Assembly (NCBI RefSeq): GCF_022414535.1
Contig: NZ_JADWYM010000003.1
Span: 124,001 to 188,000, forward strand
Length of the DNA stretch: 64,000 bases
Reading direction: 5' to 3'
DNA from: Streptomyces sp. MUM 2J
Lineage (GTDB): Bacteria > Actinomycetota > Actinomycetes > Streptomycetales > Streptomycetaceae
The notes under the pieces are model-generated. The model did not search any database. It saw nothing but the letters and a program-made list of their open reading frames with translations, and had not been told where the DNA came from. A program made the position numbers and the translations under genes. Positions 41,933-50,624 of this stretch are shown here, one piece after another (within the stretch, counting starts at the first letter, position 1; each line of letters opens with the position of its first letter).

Positions 41933-42058
41933 GCGGCTTCCGCTCACCGCTGGTGGACGTCGCCTCCGCCGGCGGCCGGGCCACAGGAGGGTCTTCCGGA
42001 CCGCTCGGCAACGAGGAACGGGGGCTCCCGGACGTGGGTTCGGCACTCGCCGTGCAGG

Positions 42059-43480
42059 TCACGGCAGCAGCGGTCCGTCGGTGAGGGTGAGGACGGTTTG
42101 TCCGGCGATGCCGAGCGCCAGGGAAAGCACGGCTGCCGCATAGGCGGTGACGGCGGCCCAGCGGCCCAGCGCCACCTGGGTGGCGGCGGGCGCGGGGGCG
42201 GTGGTGGTGAACACGGGGGCGAGCCAGCGCAGGTAGTAGAAGAGGGAGGCGACCGTGTTGGCGACGGCGAGGACAGCGAGCCAGGTGTAGCCGCCGTCGA
42301 TGGTCGCGGTGAAGACCTCCAGTTTGCCGAGGAAGACGCCGGTGGGCGGGGTGCCGACCAGGCCCAGGAGGCAGACGACGAGCACGGCGGCGAGGCCGGG
42401 GCGGTGGCGGCCGAGGCCGCGGTAGTCGTCCAGGGAACGGGCGTGGGGCAGTTCGGTGACGACCGCGAAGACGCCGAGGTTGGTGGCGGCGTAGGCGGCC
42501 AGGTAGCACAGGAGGCTCCTCTGGGCCAGGTCGGTGCGGGTGGCGACGGCGAGAGCCATCAGGAGGTAGCCGACCTGGCTGATGGTGGAGTAGGCGAGCA
42601 GGCGGGTGACGGAGCGCTGGAAGAAGGCCGCGAAGTTGCCCAGGGTCATGGTGACCGCGGCGAGGATCGCCAGCAGCAGCGGCCAGTTGACGTCGCTGCC
42701 GGGCAGGGCCTGGTGGAGGAGCCGGTAGCCCGCGATCAGGCCGCCGACCTTGGGCAGGGTGGTGACGTAGGCGGCGACCGGTGCGGGGGCGCCCTCGGTG
42801 ACGTCGGGTACCCAGAAGTGGGCGGGCACGGCACCGGCCTTGAAGACGAGTCCGGCGAGGACACCCACGAGGCCGACGGCGACGAGGCCGTAGGGGGCGG
42901 TGGGCAGGGCGGCGTTCAGTCCACGGTAGAGGGTGCCGTGGCCGACGGCGTAGAGGACGGCGGTGCCGGCGAGCATGGTGGTGCCGAGCAGGGCACCCAT
43001 CAGGTAGTACTTCAGGGCGGCTTCCGTACCGGAGGCGTCCTTGGCGAAGGCGGCGAGGGCGTACGCGGGGATGCTGGCGAGCAGGTAGGCGGCGAAGAGC
43101 ATCAGCAGGTCGTTCGCGCCGATCAGGGCGAGGGTGCCGGCGCCGGTCATCAGCAGGAGCACCCAGTACTCGGTCTCCCGGGCGTGGCCCCGCACGGTCT
43201 CCGTGGACATTCCGGTGATCAGCAGCAGGGCGGTGAGGACGACGAGGCGGCCGACGCCGGTCGCCGTGTCCACGGCGAAGGCGTGGGAGAACACCGTCTG
43301 TTCGCGGTCGGTGGCCAGGGTGGCGGCGGTGGCCACCAGCCCGGCCACACAGGCGGCGACGGCCAGGACGGCGATGGCCCACTGGCGTCGGCGCGGCAGC
43401 CAGGAGCCGCTGAGCAGGCCGATGACGGCGGCGCCGAGCAGGCCGAGTTCGGGGACGAGGGCGGTGAGGTTCTCGTTCAC
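42059..43480 (-). CDS. nuoN: Complex-I-like membrane subunit NuoN
   Basis: This is a 473-residue, about 14-helix antiporter-like subunit. The EAALKYYLMGA and FKAGAVPAHFWVPDVTEGAP segments match NuoN, including the lysine of the half-channel. The TM5 segment that in NuoN has a conserved Glu (pattern E-x-x-S-x-P) reads YLLASIP, so that acidic residue seems absent. The GTG start overlaps the NuoM stop as GTGA. It is the last gene of the reduced nuo operon and converges on the SecD-like lipoprotein gene. Confidence 0.85.
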   Translation of the reverse strand: MNENLTALVPELGLLGAAVIGLLSGSWLPRRRQWAIAVLAVAACVAGLVATAATLATDREQTVFSHAFAVDTATGVGRLVVLTALLLITGMSTETVRGHARETEYWVLLLMTGAGTLALIGANDLLMLFAAYLLASIPAYALAAFAKDASGTEAALKYYLMGALLGTTMLAGTAVLYAVGHGTLYRGLNAALPTAPYGLVAVGLVGVLAGLVFKAGAVPAHFWVPDVTEGAPAPVAAYVTTLPKVGGLIAGYRLLHQALPGSDVNWPLLLAILAAVTMTLGNFAAFFQRSVTRLLAYSTISQVGYLLMALAVATRTDLAQRSLLCYLAAYAATNLGVFAVVTELPHARSLDDYRGLGRHRPGLAAVLVVCLLGLVGTPPTGVFLGKLEVFTATIDGGYTWLAVLAVANTVASLFYYLRWLAPVFTTTAPAPAATQVALGRWAAVTAYAAAVLSLALGIAGQTVLTLTDGPLLP

Positions 43481-44982
43481 CGGGCCACCAGCCGGGCCAG
43501 GGTGCGACCGGCCGGTTCGATGACGTCCAGGAGCCAGCGGGGGACGACGCCGATCACCGTGGCGAGGGCGAGCAGGGCGACGGTGGGGAGGGCCTCGTGG
43601 TGGTGCAGGTCCGTGATGCCGGCGGCGGGGACGGCCGGTGGGAGGCGCGGGGCGCCCAGGAACATGCGCCGCAGCGCGGTCAGGAACAGGGCGGCGGTGA
43701 CGAGGATGCCGGTCAGGGCGATGGCGGTGGCGGTCGTCCGGGAGGCGAGCGAGCCGGTGAAGATCTGGAACTCGGCGATGAAGCCGGAGAACCCGGGGAT
43801 GCCGAGACTGGCGAACGCGGCGACGGCCGTGGCCGCGGCGAAGCGCGGGGCGTGGGCGGCCATGCCGGAGTAGGCGTCGATCGCGTACGTGCCGCCGCGG
43901 TCGTACAGCACACCGGTGAGCAGGAACAGGGCTCCGGTGATGAGTCCGTGGCTGACCATCTGGGTGACGGCACCGGTGACGGCGAGGGAGCGGGCCTGGG
44001 TGTCGGTTCCGGCCAGGCTCCCGGCGGCGCCGACGGCGAGGACGACGTAGCCCATGTGGTTGACGGACGTGTACGCGATCATGCGTTTGAAGTCGCTCTG
44101 CGCCAGCGCGACCAGCGCCCCGTACACGACGGAGACGACCCCGACGACGACGATGACCAGGGCGTAGTGGCGCCAGCTGCCGGGGAGCAGCGGCATGGCG
44201 ATGCGGACGAACCCGTAGGTCCCCATCTTCAGCAGGACCCCGGCAAGGATCGCCGAACCGGCGGCGGGGGCGTCGGTGTGGGCGGGTGGCAGCCACGTGT
44301 GGAAGGGCACGGTGGGTGTCTTGACCGCCAGTCCGACGCCGACGGCCAGCAGGACGAGTCCGGCGTACGGGCCGCGTCCGGCCAGCGGGTCGGCGCGCAC
44401 GAGGTCGGTGATGTCGAAGGTGTGCGGGTCCGCGGCCAGATAGAGGCCGATGAAACCGAGCAGCAGGGCCAGGGAGCCGACGAAGGTGTAGAGGAAGAAC
44501 TTCAGCGCCGCCGCACGGGCGCGTTCGCCGTGGCCCCAGCCGGCGATGACGAAGAACATGCCGACGATCGACAGGTCGAAGAAGACGAAGAACAGGATCA
44601 GGTCGAGGGCGACGAACAGCCCCGTGCTGACGGTCTGCAGGAAGAGGAACAGGCAGACGTAGGAGCGTGTCCGCCGGTGCTCGCGCAGCGAGTACACGGC
44701 GACGGCGAGGAACAGCAGGCAGGTGAGGGCCACCAGGGGCAGGGACAGCCCGTCGACGCCCACGTGGTAGCCGACCCCGGCGCTGGGGATCCAGCGTGCC
44801 CGCTGCTCGTACTGCATTCCGCCGCCGGCGTCGAAGCCCGCCCACAGCGCGACGACCAGGGCGAGGTCGACGGCGGCGGCGGTGATCCAGATCCGGACGT
44901 ACGCACGGTCGGTCAGGACGCGCGGCAGGAGCAGCATGACCGCGCACACCAGCAGCGGCAGAAAGGTGACGACACTCAGCAC
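43477..44982 (-). CDS. nuoM: Complex-I-like membrane subunit NuoM
   Basis: This 501-residue subunit has the NuoM landmarks K-T-P-T-V-P-F-H-T-W-L-P-P-A-H-T-D-A-P and F-L-Y-T-F-V-G-S. The TM5 position that normally has a conserved Glu (F-F-E) reads FFVFFDLSIVG, with Asp instead. Most of the protein is membrane helix. The GTG start lies 6 bp after the NuoL stop, and its own stop overlaps the NuoN start, so it is coupled on both sides. Role: proton-translocating half of the membrane arm, if active. Confidence 0.88.
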   Translation of the reverse strand: MLSVVTFLPLLVCAVMLLLPRVLTDRAYVRIWITAAAVDLALVVALWAGFDAGGGMQYEQRARWIPSAGVGYHVGVDGLSLPLVALTCLLFLAVAVYSLREHRRTRSYVCLFLFLQTVSTGLFVALDLILFFVFFDLSIVGMFFVIAGWGHGERARAAALKFFLYTFVGSLALLLGFIGLYLAADPHTFDITDLVRADPLAGRGPYAGLVLLAVGVGLAVKTPTVPFHTWLPPAHTDAPAAGSAILAGVLLKMGTYGFVRIAMPLLPGSWRHYALVIVVVGVVSVVYGALVALAQSDFKRMIAYTSVNHMGYVVLAVGAAGSLAGTDTQARSLAVTGAVTQMVSHGLITGALFLLTGVLYDRGGTYAIDAYSGMAAHAPRFAAATAVAAFASLGIPGFSGFIAEFQIFTGSLASRTTATAIALTGILVTAALFLTALRRMFLGAPRLPPAVPAAGITDLHHHEALPTVALLALATVIGVVPRWLLDVIEPAGRTLARLVAR

Positions 44983-44988
44983 AGCGGG

Positions 44989-46860
44989 TTACCTCACCAA
45001 CAGGATGATCAGGACCAGCACGGAGAAGCAGACGGCGGCCTGGGCGTAGTACTGGTGGAGCAGTCCGGACTGCGGGCGGCGCGCCCACCGGCCCAGGCTC
45101 CGGGCGCCGGAGGAGATCGCGCGGACGGCGGCGTCGATGCCACCGTCGTCCAGGCGGCGGGCGAACCGGGCGGCGGCGAGACCGCCGCGTGCCGTCTGCC
45201 GTACGGCACCGTCGACGACCCGGTCGTCGAAGACGGCCAGCGCTCGCGCGAGGCCCAGCACGGGCCGCACCACGACGGTCCACGCCACTCGCTCCAGGTG
45301 CAGCCAGCCCTGTGCCGCGCGTGCGGGGGCGTCCGGCACGGGCGCCGGACGGGCACCCCACCACCACGCCAGACCGGCGGCGGCGAGGGCGACACCGGCG
45401 GACAGGACCAGCTCCCAGGGCCGGGGACCGGGCTCGCCCGCGGCGCCGACGAGGTCCTTCAGCCAGGCCGCGGGGCCGGGCAGGGCCAGCACCCCCAGCA
45501 CCGCTGCGGCAAGGGTGAGCAGGAGCAGCGGCAGGGGTGTGGTGGGGGCGATGCGCCGGGTTCCGCGCTGTTCGGTGTCGTAGCCGGACTCCGGGTCCTC
45601 GGGAAGGGGGCGGGTGACGCAGCGGACGGCCTTGACGCTGTAGACGGCCGACACGGCTGCCGCCACCAGCCCCACGGTGTACAGCCCGGCCCCCTCGGCC
45701 CGAGCGGTGGCGAGGACCTCGTCCTTGGCCGCCCACAGGGAGAGCGGAGGCAGACCGGCCAGGGTGAGCGCGCAGACGGTGAAGGCCGCACCGACCAGCC
45801 GGTAGCGGCGGGCGGCACCGCGCAGGGCGGGCAATCGCTTGGTGCCCAGCGCCGTCAGCCAGGCCCCCGCGGCAAGGAACAGCGCGGACTTGGTGGCGGC
45901 GTGCGCGACGAGCTGGGTGGTGCCGGCGGCGACTCCGCCGCTGCCCGCGGCCAGCACCATGAAGCCGATCTGTGCGGATGTGGACGCCGCGAGCAGTTGT
46001 TTGAGGTCGGTCTGGGCCACGGCGACCACGCCCAGGGCCAGGGCGGTGAGGGCACCGGTCCAGGCGACCAGCGGACCGGCCCAGCCGGTGGTGGCCACCA
46101 GCGGGTGCAGGCGCAGCAGCAGGTAGGCGCCGGCGGCGACCATGGTCGCCGAGTGCAGCAGGGCGGAGACCGGGCTGGGGCCCTGCATGGCCCGCGACAG
46201 CCAGAAGGAGAAGGGCAGTTGCGCGGACTTCCCCAGGGCCGCGGCGACGACACCCGCGGTGATCACGTGCAGCCACGGTGGTGCGGCGTGCGGCAGGGCG
46301 TCCAGGCTCAGTGAACCGTCCCCGCCGGCCAGGGCGGCGCCGGCGGCCAGATAGAGCCCTAGGTCGGCGGTGCGGGTGGTCAGGAACGCGACGTCGGCGG
46401 CCTTCGCCCGTCCGGGCCGCCGCCACCAGAAGCCGATCAGTGCCCAGCTGGTGGCGCCCATCGCCTCCCAGGCCATCAGCAGCAGCGGCAGCGTGGTCGC
46501 CGTGACGGTGACGAGCATCGCGCCGGCGAAGAGAAGCATCAGCCCGAAGAAGCGGCCCCGGTTCTCAGCGGCGGTGAACTCGCCCGCGGCGAAGGCGAGG
46601 ACCGCGGTGGTGACGGCGGCGACGGTGACCACCATCACCGCGGACAGGCCGTCCACCGTCAGTCCGGCCCGCATCCCGGCGAACAGGGGCGCGCTCGCCG
46701 TCGGCCGGGTCACCGCGGCGGCCACGGCCGCGCCCAGGGTCGCCGCGGCCACCGCCACACCCAGGGCAGGGACCGTGCGGGGCGAGCGGGGCCCCGTCAG
46801 GACGAGCACCGCGCCCCCGCCCAGGGGAAGGGAGATCAGCAGCCAGAGCAGGCCGCTCAT
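44989..46860 (-). CDS. nuoL: Complex-I-like membrane subunit NuoL
   Basis: This 623-residue subunit has the NuoL core: the TM5 Glu in LLLMAWEAMG, the lysine in GKSAQLPFSFWL, and PSPVSALLHSATMVAAG. The usual His of the L-P-x-H motif is Ser here. The C-terminal region, about 480-623, includes the long lateral helix region and is more polar. It starts with ATG at 46860, overlapping the NuoK stop as ATGA. It is the best preserved of the three antiporter-like subunits here. Confidence 0.88.
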   Translation of the reverse strand: MSGLLWLLISLPLGGGAVLVLTGPRSPRTVPALGVAVAAATLGAAVAAAVTRPTASAPLFAGMRAGLTVDGLSAVMVVTVAAVTTAVLAFAAGEFTAAENRGRFFGLMLLFAGAMLVTVTATTLPLLLMAWEAMGATSWALIGFWWRRPGRAKAADVAFLTTRTADLGLYLAAGAALAGGDGSLSLDALPHAAPPWLHVITAGVVAAALGKSAQLPFSFWLSRAMQGPSPVSALLHSATMVAAGAYLLLRLHPLVATTGWAGPLVAWTGALTALALGVVAVAQTDLKQLLAASTSAQIGFMVLAAGSGGVAAGTTQLVAHAATKSALFLAAGAWLTALGTKRLPALRGAARRYRLVGAAFTVCALTLAGLPPLSLWAAKDEVLATARAEGAGLYTVGLVAAAVSAVYSVKAVRCVTRPLPEDPESGYDTEQRGTRRIAPTTPLPLLLLTLAAAVLGVLALPGPAAWLKDLVGAAGEPGPRPWELVLSAGVALAAAGLAWWWGARPAPVPDAPARAAQGWLHLERVAWTVVVRPVLGLARALAVFDDRVVDGAVRQTARGGLAAARFARRLDDGGIDAAVRAISSGARSLGRWARRPQSGLLHQYYAQAAVCFSVLVLIILLVR

Positions 46861-47162
46861 CCCTTGAGGTCCCCGGCCATGTCGGTCATGTCGACCTGGC
46901 GGGCGCGGTAGAGGGCGGTGGTGACGGCGAAGCCCATGGCCATCTCGACGGCCATCGCCACCACCGCGGCCGCGATCACCACCTGGCCACTCGCGGCGGC
47001 CGGGGCCAGGAAGTGCCAGAAATCGGCAGCGGCGACGACGATGCCGCCGATCATCAGCTCGATCCCCATCATGACCATGACGATGGACTGCTGGGACAAC
47101 GCGCCGAACAGGCCGGTGCAGAACAGCCCTGCCGCCGGCACCAGGAGGAGTTCGAACGTCAT
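46857..47162 (-). CDS. nuoK: Complex-I-like membrane subunit NuoK
   Basis: This is a 101-residue, three-helix subunit. Both conserved membrane glutamates appear kept: one in M-G-I-E-L-M-I-G and the second in A-V-E-M-A-M-G. The tail Y-R-A-R-Q-V-D matches typical NuoK endings. The ATG overlaps the NuoJ stop (ATGA), and its own stop overlaps the NuoL start. Role: proton path in the membrane arm. Confidence 0.9.
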   Translation of the reverse strand: MTFELLLVPAAGLFCTGLFGALSQQSIVMVMMGIELMIGGIVVAAADFWHFLAPAAASGQVVIAAAVVAMAVEMAMGFAVTTALYRARQVDMTDMAGDLKG

Positions 47163-47728
47163 CGCCCCACTCCCCCACCGGCCGGGTCCTGCGCTGGCCG
47201 CTGGCGGAGGTCGTCGCCGTAGCGGTCGTACCGGCCGCGGCGGGTGGCCAGCACGGTGGCGCCCACCATGGTGGCCAGCAGCACGAACCCGAGCGTGATC
47301 ATGGTCAGCATCTGCTCCCTCATCAGCGCCGCGCCGATCTGGAAGGTCGTGTTCCGCGGGCGGGCACCCACGCGGTCCGGCCAGGACACCAGGAAGATCC
47401 CCGCAGTCAGGGCGGCGAACACGGAGCCGCTGATCGCCAGCGCGCCGCGCCTGTTGTGCAGCATCGACATGGGCATCAGACCGGCCGGGTTCATCATGTA
47501 GGCGATCATGAACACGGCCATGATCACCATCTCCATGACCATCATCAGGACGATGACCACACCCAGGTACGGCAGCCCCAGCACGGTCACCATGCCGCCG
47601 ACGCACACCAGACAGGCCAGCAGCGCGAACGTGACCCGGGCCATCGAGTTCATCGTGAAGACCAGAACGCCGAAGGCCGGGGCGAGCAGAGCCAGCACCC
47701 ACAGCAGCACCGTGCCCGTCGTACCCAT
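47159..47728 (-). CDS. nuoJ: Complex-I-like membrane subunit NuoJ
   Basis: This 189-residue, five-helix subunit contains L-V-C-V-G-G-M-V-T-V-L-G and PYLGVVIVLMMVMEMVI, close to the NuoJ pi-bulge helix, although its usual G-A-I-x-V-L-F-L-F-V run is altered. The last 25 residues are a polar cytoplasmic tail. The ATG at 47728 has GGAGAGG a few bases upstream. The stop overlaps the NuoK start. Confidence 0.85.
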   Translation of the reverse strand: MGTTGTVLLWVLALLAPAFGVLVFTMNSMARVTFALLACLVCVGGMVTVLGLPYLGVVIVLMMVMEMVIMAVFMIAYMMNPAGLMPMSMLHNRRGALAISGSVFAALTAGIFLVSWPDRVGARPRNTTFQIGAALMREQMLTMITLGFVLLATMVGATVLATRRGRYDRYGDDLRQRPAQDPAGGGVGR

Positions 47729-47741
47729 GACCTCTCCTTCC

Positions 47742-48671
47742 CTAGAGGTTGAGATCGACCAGGGCCGGCACCAGGACCTGCAGGACCGCAGGCGGCAGGA
47801 GCAGCACCCAGGCCAGCTCCACGTACCGATCGGCGCGGATCGCCGGCATCCTGCGCGGCGCCCACACCAACAGCCCCAGCACCAGCAGCGTCTTGGCCAG
47901 CGACCAGGCCCAGGACGGCAGCCCGGGTCCGGCACCGCCGCCCAGGAACAGCGGCACCGCCATCGCCGCGCCGGCCGCCAGCCACAACCACCGCCCGGCC
48001 TGCAGCAGCAGACGGTCCACCCCGCACGTCTCCCCCAGTACGCCGCCGGCGACGTCGCGGCCCGCCGGGTAGGCGAAGGGCCCCAGGAAGCTGAAGGCCA
48101 GCACGCCGGCCAGGTAGACGACGAACGCGAACGGCATCCACACCGCGTACCACAGACCGTGCTGGGCCCCGGCGATGTCGGTGACCCGCAGCGACCGGGC
48201 GCCCGTGGCGGCCGAGATCAGCGCGAACATCAGCGGCAGCTCGTAGGCCAGGCCCTGGGCGAGGAAACGGTAGCCGCCGATCAGGGAGAACGCGGCGTTC
48301 GGCCCCCAGCCGGCCAACCACAGCCCGGCCCAGGTCAGCGCCTCCATGGCGTTGAACCAGACCACTCCGACGGACAGATCGGCGACGACGCGGTCGCCGA
48401 ACGGGATCACCAGCGTGGACAGCACAGCGGCCGTCGGTACCGTGATCACGCCCGCCCGCCACAACAGCCGGTCCGGCGCGGGCAGCCGCCGCGGCTGCGC
48501 CGAAAGCGCGCGCGACACGGCGAGAAGCGGTCGCACCACGGTGTCGAGGGTGAGCGGCCGGCCCGCGCTGCGGGCGTCCAGCGCCGCGTCGCCGACCACC
48601 GCCAGCACCGCGAACCCGAGCAGCACCGCCGGAGCGGCCGGCACCGTCCACCATGCCCCCGCCTCAACCAC
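47742..48671 (-). CDS. nuoH: Divergent complex-I-like membrane subunit NuoH
   Basis: This 309-residue, eight-helix protein is shorter than ordinary NuoH (often 330-450). The cytoplasmic loop that in NuoH reads A-E-x-x-R-x-P-F-D-L and E-A-E-x-E-L is replaced by LGPFAYPAGRDVAGGVLGE, losing most acidic and Arg residues that line the quinone site. Helical pattern and position in the operon support NuoH; it could not bind quinone in the usual way. The GTG start overlaps the B/D-fusion stop by 8 bp. Confidence 0.75.
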   Translation of the reverse strand: MVEAGAWWTVPAAPAVLLGFAVLAVVGDAALDARSAGRPLTLDTVVRPLLAVSRALSAQPRRLPAPDRLLWRAGVITVPTAAVLSTLVIPFGDRVVADLSVGVVWFNAMEALTWAGLWLAGWGPNAAFSLIGGYRFLAQGLAYELPLMFALISAATGARSLRVTDIAGAQHGLWYAVWMPFAFVVYLAGVLAFSFLGPFAYPAGRDVAGGVLGETCGVDRLLLQAGRWLWLAAGAAMAVPLFLGGGAGPGLPSWAWSLAKTLLVLGLLVWAPRRMPAIRADRYVELAWVLLLPPAVLQVLVPALVDLNL

Positions 48672-49980
48672 GGGCCGCCTCCGCCCGACGGACGGCGAGT
48701 TCGTCGGGATCCGGGTCGAGACTGGCGACGATGAGCCGGGCCGCGCCCAGCTCGGCTCCCATCAGCAGGCCGGGAAGCACGTCGGCCAGGGCGACCGACG
48801 GCGGGCGCCCGGCGTCCCACCGGCCGCGCGGGCTCTCCCGCGCCACGGGATCCAGCGGAGCGGTGTCCTCCGACCGCCGCACGTCGTCCACCACGTCGGT
48901 GAGCCACCGCCGGTACCGAGCCGGTACGTCTCCGTCCGCCCGGGCAGCCGGTCCGCTCACCCCCGCTGCCCGCGCGTCGGCCGCGCTCAGGGGGCCGATG
49001 CCACGCGTCAGCCAGTACAGGGTCCGTGATCGGCCGACTCGCCGGGCGAGACGCTCCGCCCGGGGCAGGGCCACCGAAGCGGGTGCCCCCTCCAGCAGAT
49101 CGTCGCGCAGCCGCCGGGCGGTCACCGCCTCGGCCGGCCAGCCCGCCACCGACAGCAGCCGGCCCAGGCTGTCCAGATGCGCCGCTGCCCGCCGTCGCGC
49201 GGCCTCCCCCGAGGCCACCGGCTCGCCTGCCGCGGCCCTGGTCCACGGCCGGGTCCAGAACGGATCGGCCGATGTGCGGGCGGCCGGCCGGTCGAGGGCG
49301 GCCCGCTGGACGACGTCGCCCTGCAGCACCAGACGGACGGTCAGTCCCGCCGGCCAGTCGGCCAGGAACGGTCCCAGCGGCACATGCAGACGGTCCAGCG
49401 TCAGACCGTCGCGATCCTCACCCCGCCCGGCCAGCGGCAACCCGCCCGGCAACCCCATGTCGCCGTTCCCGTGGCCGTCGTGGCCGCCGTGCTCGCGGTG
49501 GCTGCCGTGACCACCGCCGTGGTCCGCGTGACCGCCGTGCACACCGTGTCCGCCGTTTCCGGTGTGGCGGCTTCGCTCCGTCCGGCGGTCGTGTCCACGG
49601 CCGCCGGGCCGCTCGGGTCCGCGGTGCCCCTTCCCGTGGGCCGTCCGCTCGGCGTCGGTGCGCGGGCGGCCGGGGGAACTCAGCCGGTCGCGGGCCACGT
49701 CGAGCACGGACGACACTGTGCCGGGCACCGTCGCCCGCACACGGGCACGCGGCTGCGGCATGTCCTGCCACAGCCGCTCCAGTACCGACCGCAGCGGCGC
49801 GCAGTCGGGCCCCGCGACGACCATCAGGTCGGCCCCGGCAGGGGTGGAGGCCGACGGCCAGCCCCGCGACCGCAGCTCACGCTCGGCGGCCAGCCGCACC
49901 GCCGTCCCGCCCGGCACGGTCACCAGCAGCACGTGCGGCCGGGCCGCGGCCGCACGCAGCAGAACGGCCCTCAGGCCCAT
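48664..49980 (-). CDS. Fused NuoB-like / NuoD-like protein with His-rich linker
   Basis: This 438-residue protein stands where nuoB, nuoC and nuoD would be. Residues 1-100 resemble NuoB: ADLMVVAGPDCAPL and L-W-Q-D-M-P-Q-P match NuoB's A-D-x-x-I-V-x-G and M-P-E-P motifs, but the paired and distal cysteines of cluster N2 are missing. Residues about 265-360 resemble NuoD: L-G-R-L-L-x-x-A-G-W and TRGIGPLSAADARAAGVSGP match the NuoD R-x-x-G-I-G and S-A-x-D-A-x-x-x-G-x-x-G-P segments. Between them, residues 145-170 hold nine histidines, most spaced exactly three apart. It cannot be a normal electron-carrying NuoB/D pair. It may be a structural base or a metal-binding module for the membrane arm. 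Confidence 0.7.
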   Translation of the reverse strand: MGLRAVLLRAAAARPHVLLVTVPGGTAVRLAAERELRSRGWPSASTPAGADLMVVAGPDCAPLRSVLERLWQDMPQPRARVRATVPGTVSSVLDVARDRLSSPGRPRTDAERTAHGKGHRGPERPGGRGHDRRTERSRHTGNGGHGVHGGHADHGGGHGSHREHGGHDGHGNGDMGLPGGLPLAGRGEDRDGLTLDRLHVPLGPFLADWPAGLTVRLVLQGDVVQRAALDRPAARTSADPFWTRPWTRAAAGEPVASGEAARRRAAAHLDSLGRLLSVAGWPAEAVTARRLRDDLLEGAPASVALPRAERLARRVGRSRTLYWLTRGIGPLSAADARAAGVSGPAARADGDVPARYRRWLTDVVDDVRRSEDTAPLDPVARESPRGRWDAGRPPSVALADVLPGLLMGAELGAARLIVASLDPDPDELAVRRAEAARG

Positions 49981-50321
49981 CGCAGTGCCCCCTCCCTCCA
50001 GGCGTAGACGACGCCTGCGAGCAGGACGGCGAGAAAGACGAACATCTCGATCACCGCGCTCGGGCCCATCGCGGAGATCACGAGTGTCCACGGGTACATG
50101 AAGACCATCTCCATGTCGAAGGCGAGGAAGAGCATCGTCACCGTGTACCAGCGCACATGGAACCGGCTGACCGCGTGCTCGGCGGGTTCGAGCCCGGACC
50201 CGAACGGCTGCGCGGGCAGCGGGCCGTGCGGGACGCGGAACGCCCGGGCGGCCCCGTACACCCCGGCGACCGCCAGTACCGCCACGCCCAGCAGGCACAG
50301 CGCGGCCGTGAAACCGCTCAC
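49971..50321 (-). CDS. nuoA: Complex-I-like membrane subunit NuoA
   Basis: This 116-residue, three-helix subunit is well conserved, including R-W-Y-T-V-T-M-L-F-L-A-F-D-M-E-M-V-F-M-Y-P-W, where the Asp and Glu of the F-D-x-E-x-x-F motif are kept. It is the first gene of the operon and starts with GTG at 50321. Its stop overlaps the fusion gene by 10 bp, so the eight genes form one coupled transcript. Confidence 0.9.
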   Translation of the reverse strand: MSGFTAALCLLGVAVLAVAGVYGAARAFRVPHGPLPAQPFGSGLEPAEHAVSRFHVRWYTVTMLFLAFDMEMVFMYPWTLVISAMGPSAVIEMFVFLAVLLAGVVYAWREGALRWA

Positions 50322-50624
50322 CGCCCCTCACCGCGCACCGCGCCACCCGGCGTACGGGAGGACACGCGTCCCGCCACGCCGACGCTCCGCACGTCCGCCC
50401 CAGCGGCCTCCGTCCCTGCCGTCACCGACCGCTCCCTTCCCACCGCACCGACCCGCCGCGTGCCCCGAAGGGGCATGACCCCCCACACTGCGGTGCCATG
50501 GCGGCACGGCCCAAGGCGAACTGCCGCGACGGAGCCGGGGCATCACCCCCATGGCCTCGGCATGCGGCATCCGCCGATCATCACGGTCACGGCACCCGAA
50601 ACCGGGCCGCCCCCGCGGCACACC
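50322..50624. other. Promoter region of the nuo-like operon
   Basis: This 303-bp stretch lies between the uracil-DNA glycosylase gene end and nuoA, both leftward. It should hold the nuo promoter. I found no strong hexamer pair, operator or terminator and no gene. Confidence 0.4.

Noticed and set aside
43480..46426. A long leftward frame extending nuoN upstream
   Set aside because: The extension runs through nuoM and nuoL out of their frame and is Arg/Pro/Gly-rich. The GTG at 43480 overlapping the nuoM stop is the real start.
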